Below are positions 33,496-33,521 of a stretch of 33,521 bases of DNA, piece after piece. Source of the stretch: Sutterella wadsworthensis 2_1_59BFAA (GTDB taxonomy: Bacteria > Pseudomonadota > Gammaproteobacteria > Burkholderiales > Burkholderiaceae_F); the NCBI RefSeq assembly GCF_000297775.1, contig NZ_JH815520.1, forward strand, positions 31,803 to 65,323. Direction: 5' to 3'. Position 1 is the stretch's first letter. Each line of letters starts with the position of its first letter. The notes beneath the pieces were generated by a model that made no database searches, had not been told where the DNA came from, and saw nothing but the letters and a program-made list of their open reading frames with translations. Position numbers and translations under genes: made by a program.

Positions 33496-33521
33496 TGTTG
33501 ATGGGGCATTACTATGGACTC

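Overview
The window looks like a chromosomal piece of a GC-rich, gut-type betaproteobacterium, most like Sutterellaceae (Burkholderiales). I base this on codon use, the mix of anaerobic respiratory genes (DcuC-type carrier, Tat-exported molybdopterin and flavin reductases), and a beta/gammaproteobacterial gene set (pepT, htpG, ygbA, ogt, alaA-like, ribB under an FMN riboswitch). This assignment is inference; no rRNA, tRNA, transposase, phage gene or CRISPR array was seen.

Layout. 1-4.6 kb: a DcuC-type C4-dicarboxylate carrier (-), peptidase T (+) with a strong terminator, and a LysR regulator (-) divergent from a two-cluster ferredoxin gene that is broken by one extra base. 4.6-8.7 kb (-): a three-gene operon for a Tat-exported, cysteine-ligated molybdopterin reductase, a four-cluster ferredoxin and an NrfD/PsrC membrane anchor (polysulfide/thiosulfate/tetrathionate/arsenate reductase clade), with an FNR-type box upstream. 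9.2-10.2 kb (-): a TDT-family anion/sulfite exporter candidate. 10.9-15.9 kb (+): a tight five-gene operon with two mutually homologous CydA-like membrane subunits (the first with a C-terminal haem c domain), a monohaem cytochrome c and flavoprotein resembling flavocytochrome c sulfide dehydrogenase, and a dihaem cytochrome c4-like protein. 16-26.7 kb: mixed genes (aspartate dehydrogenase, HtpG with a heat-shock promoter, a lipoprotein, an orphan amino-acid binding protein, a Crp/Fnr-like regulator, Ogt, YgbA plus a coupled small membrane protein, a secreted protein, a GntR regulator with a palindrome over its leader, a DMT exporter with a structured leader). 27.4-33.5 kb: a Tat-exported fumarate-reductase-like flavoprotein with altered substrate residues, an unknown helical protein, a 5'-truncated AEC transporter, an AlaA-type aminotransferase, and ribB with a consensus promoter and FMN riboswitch.

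The main story is sulfur redox. A sulfur-oxyanion/polysulfide-type reductase operon, a possible sulfite exporter and a complete-looking sulfide-oxidising chain sit side by side, the last two divergently transcribed. I infer that the flavocytochrome passes electrons from sulfide through cytochromes c to an atypical CydA/CydA-like oxidase that has its own haem c. That would be a sulfide:cytochrome c:O2 pathway for a microaerobic gut niche, paired with anaerobic reduction of oxidised sulfur by the neighbouring operon. The individual families are recognisable; the combination, and the direct cytochrome c input to a bd-like oxidase, is the part most likely to be undescribed.
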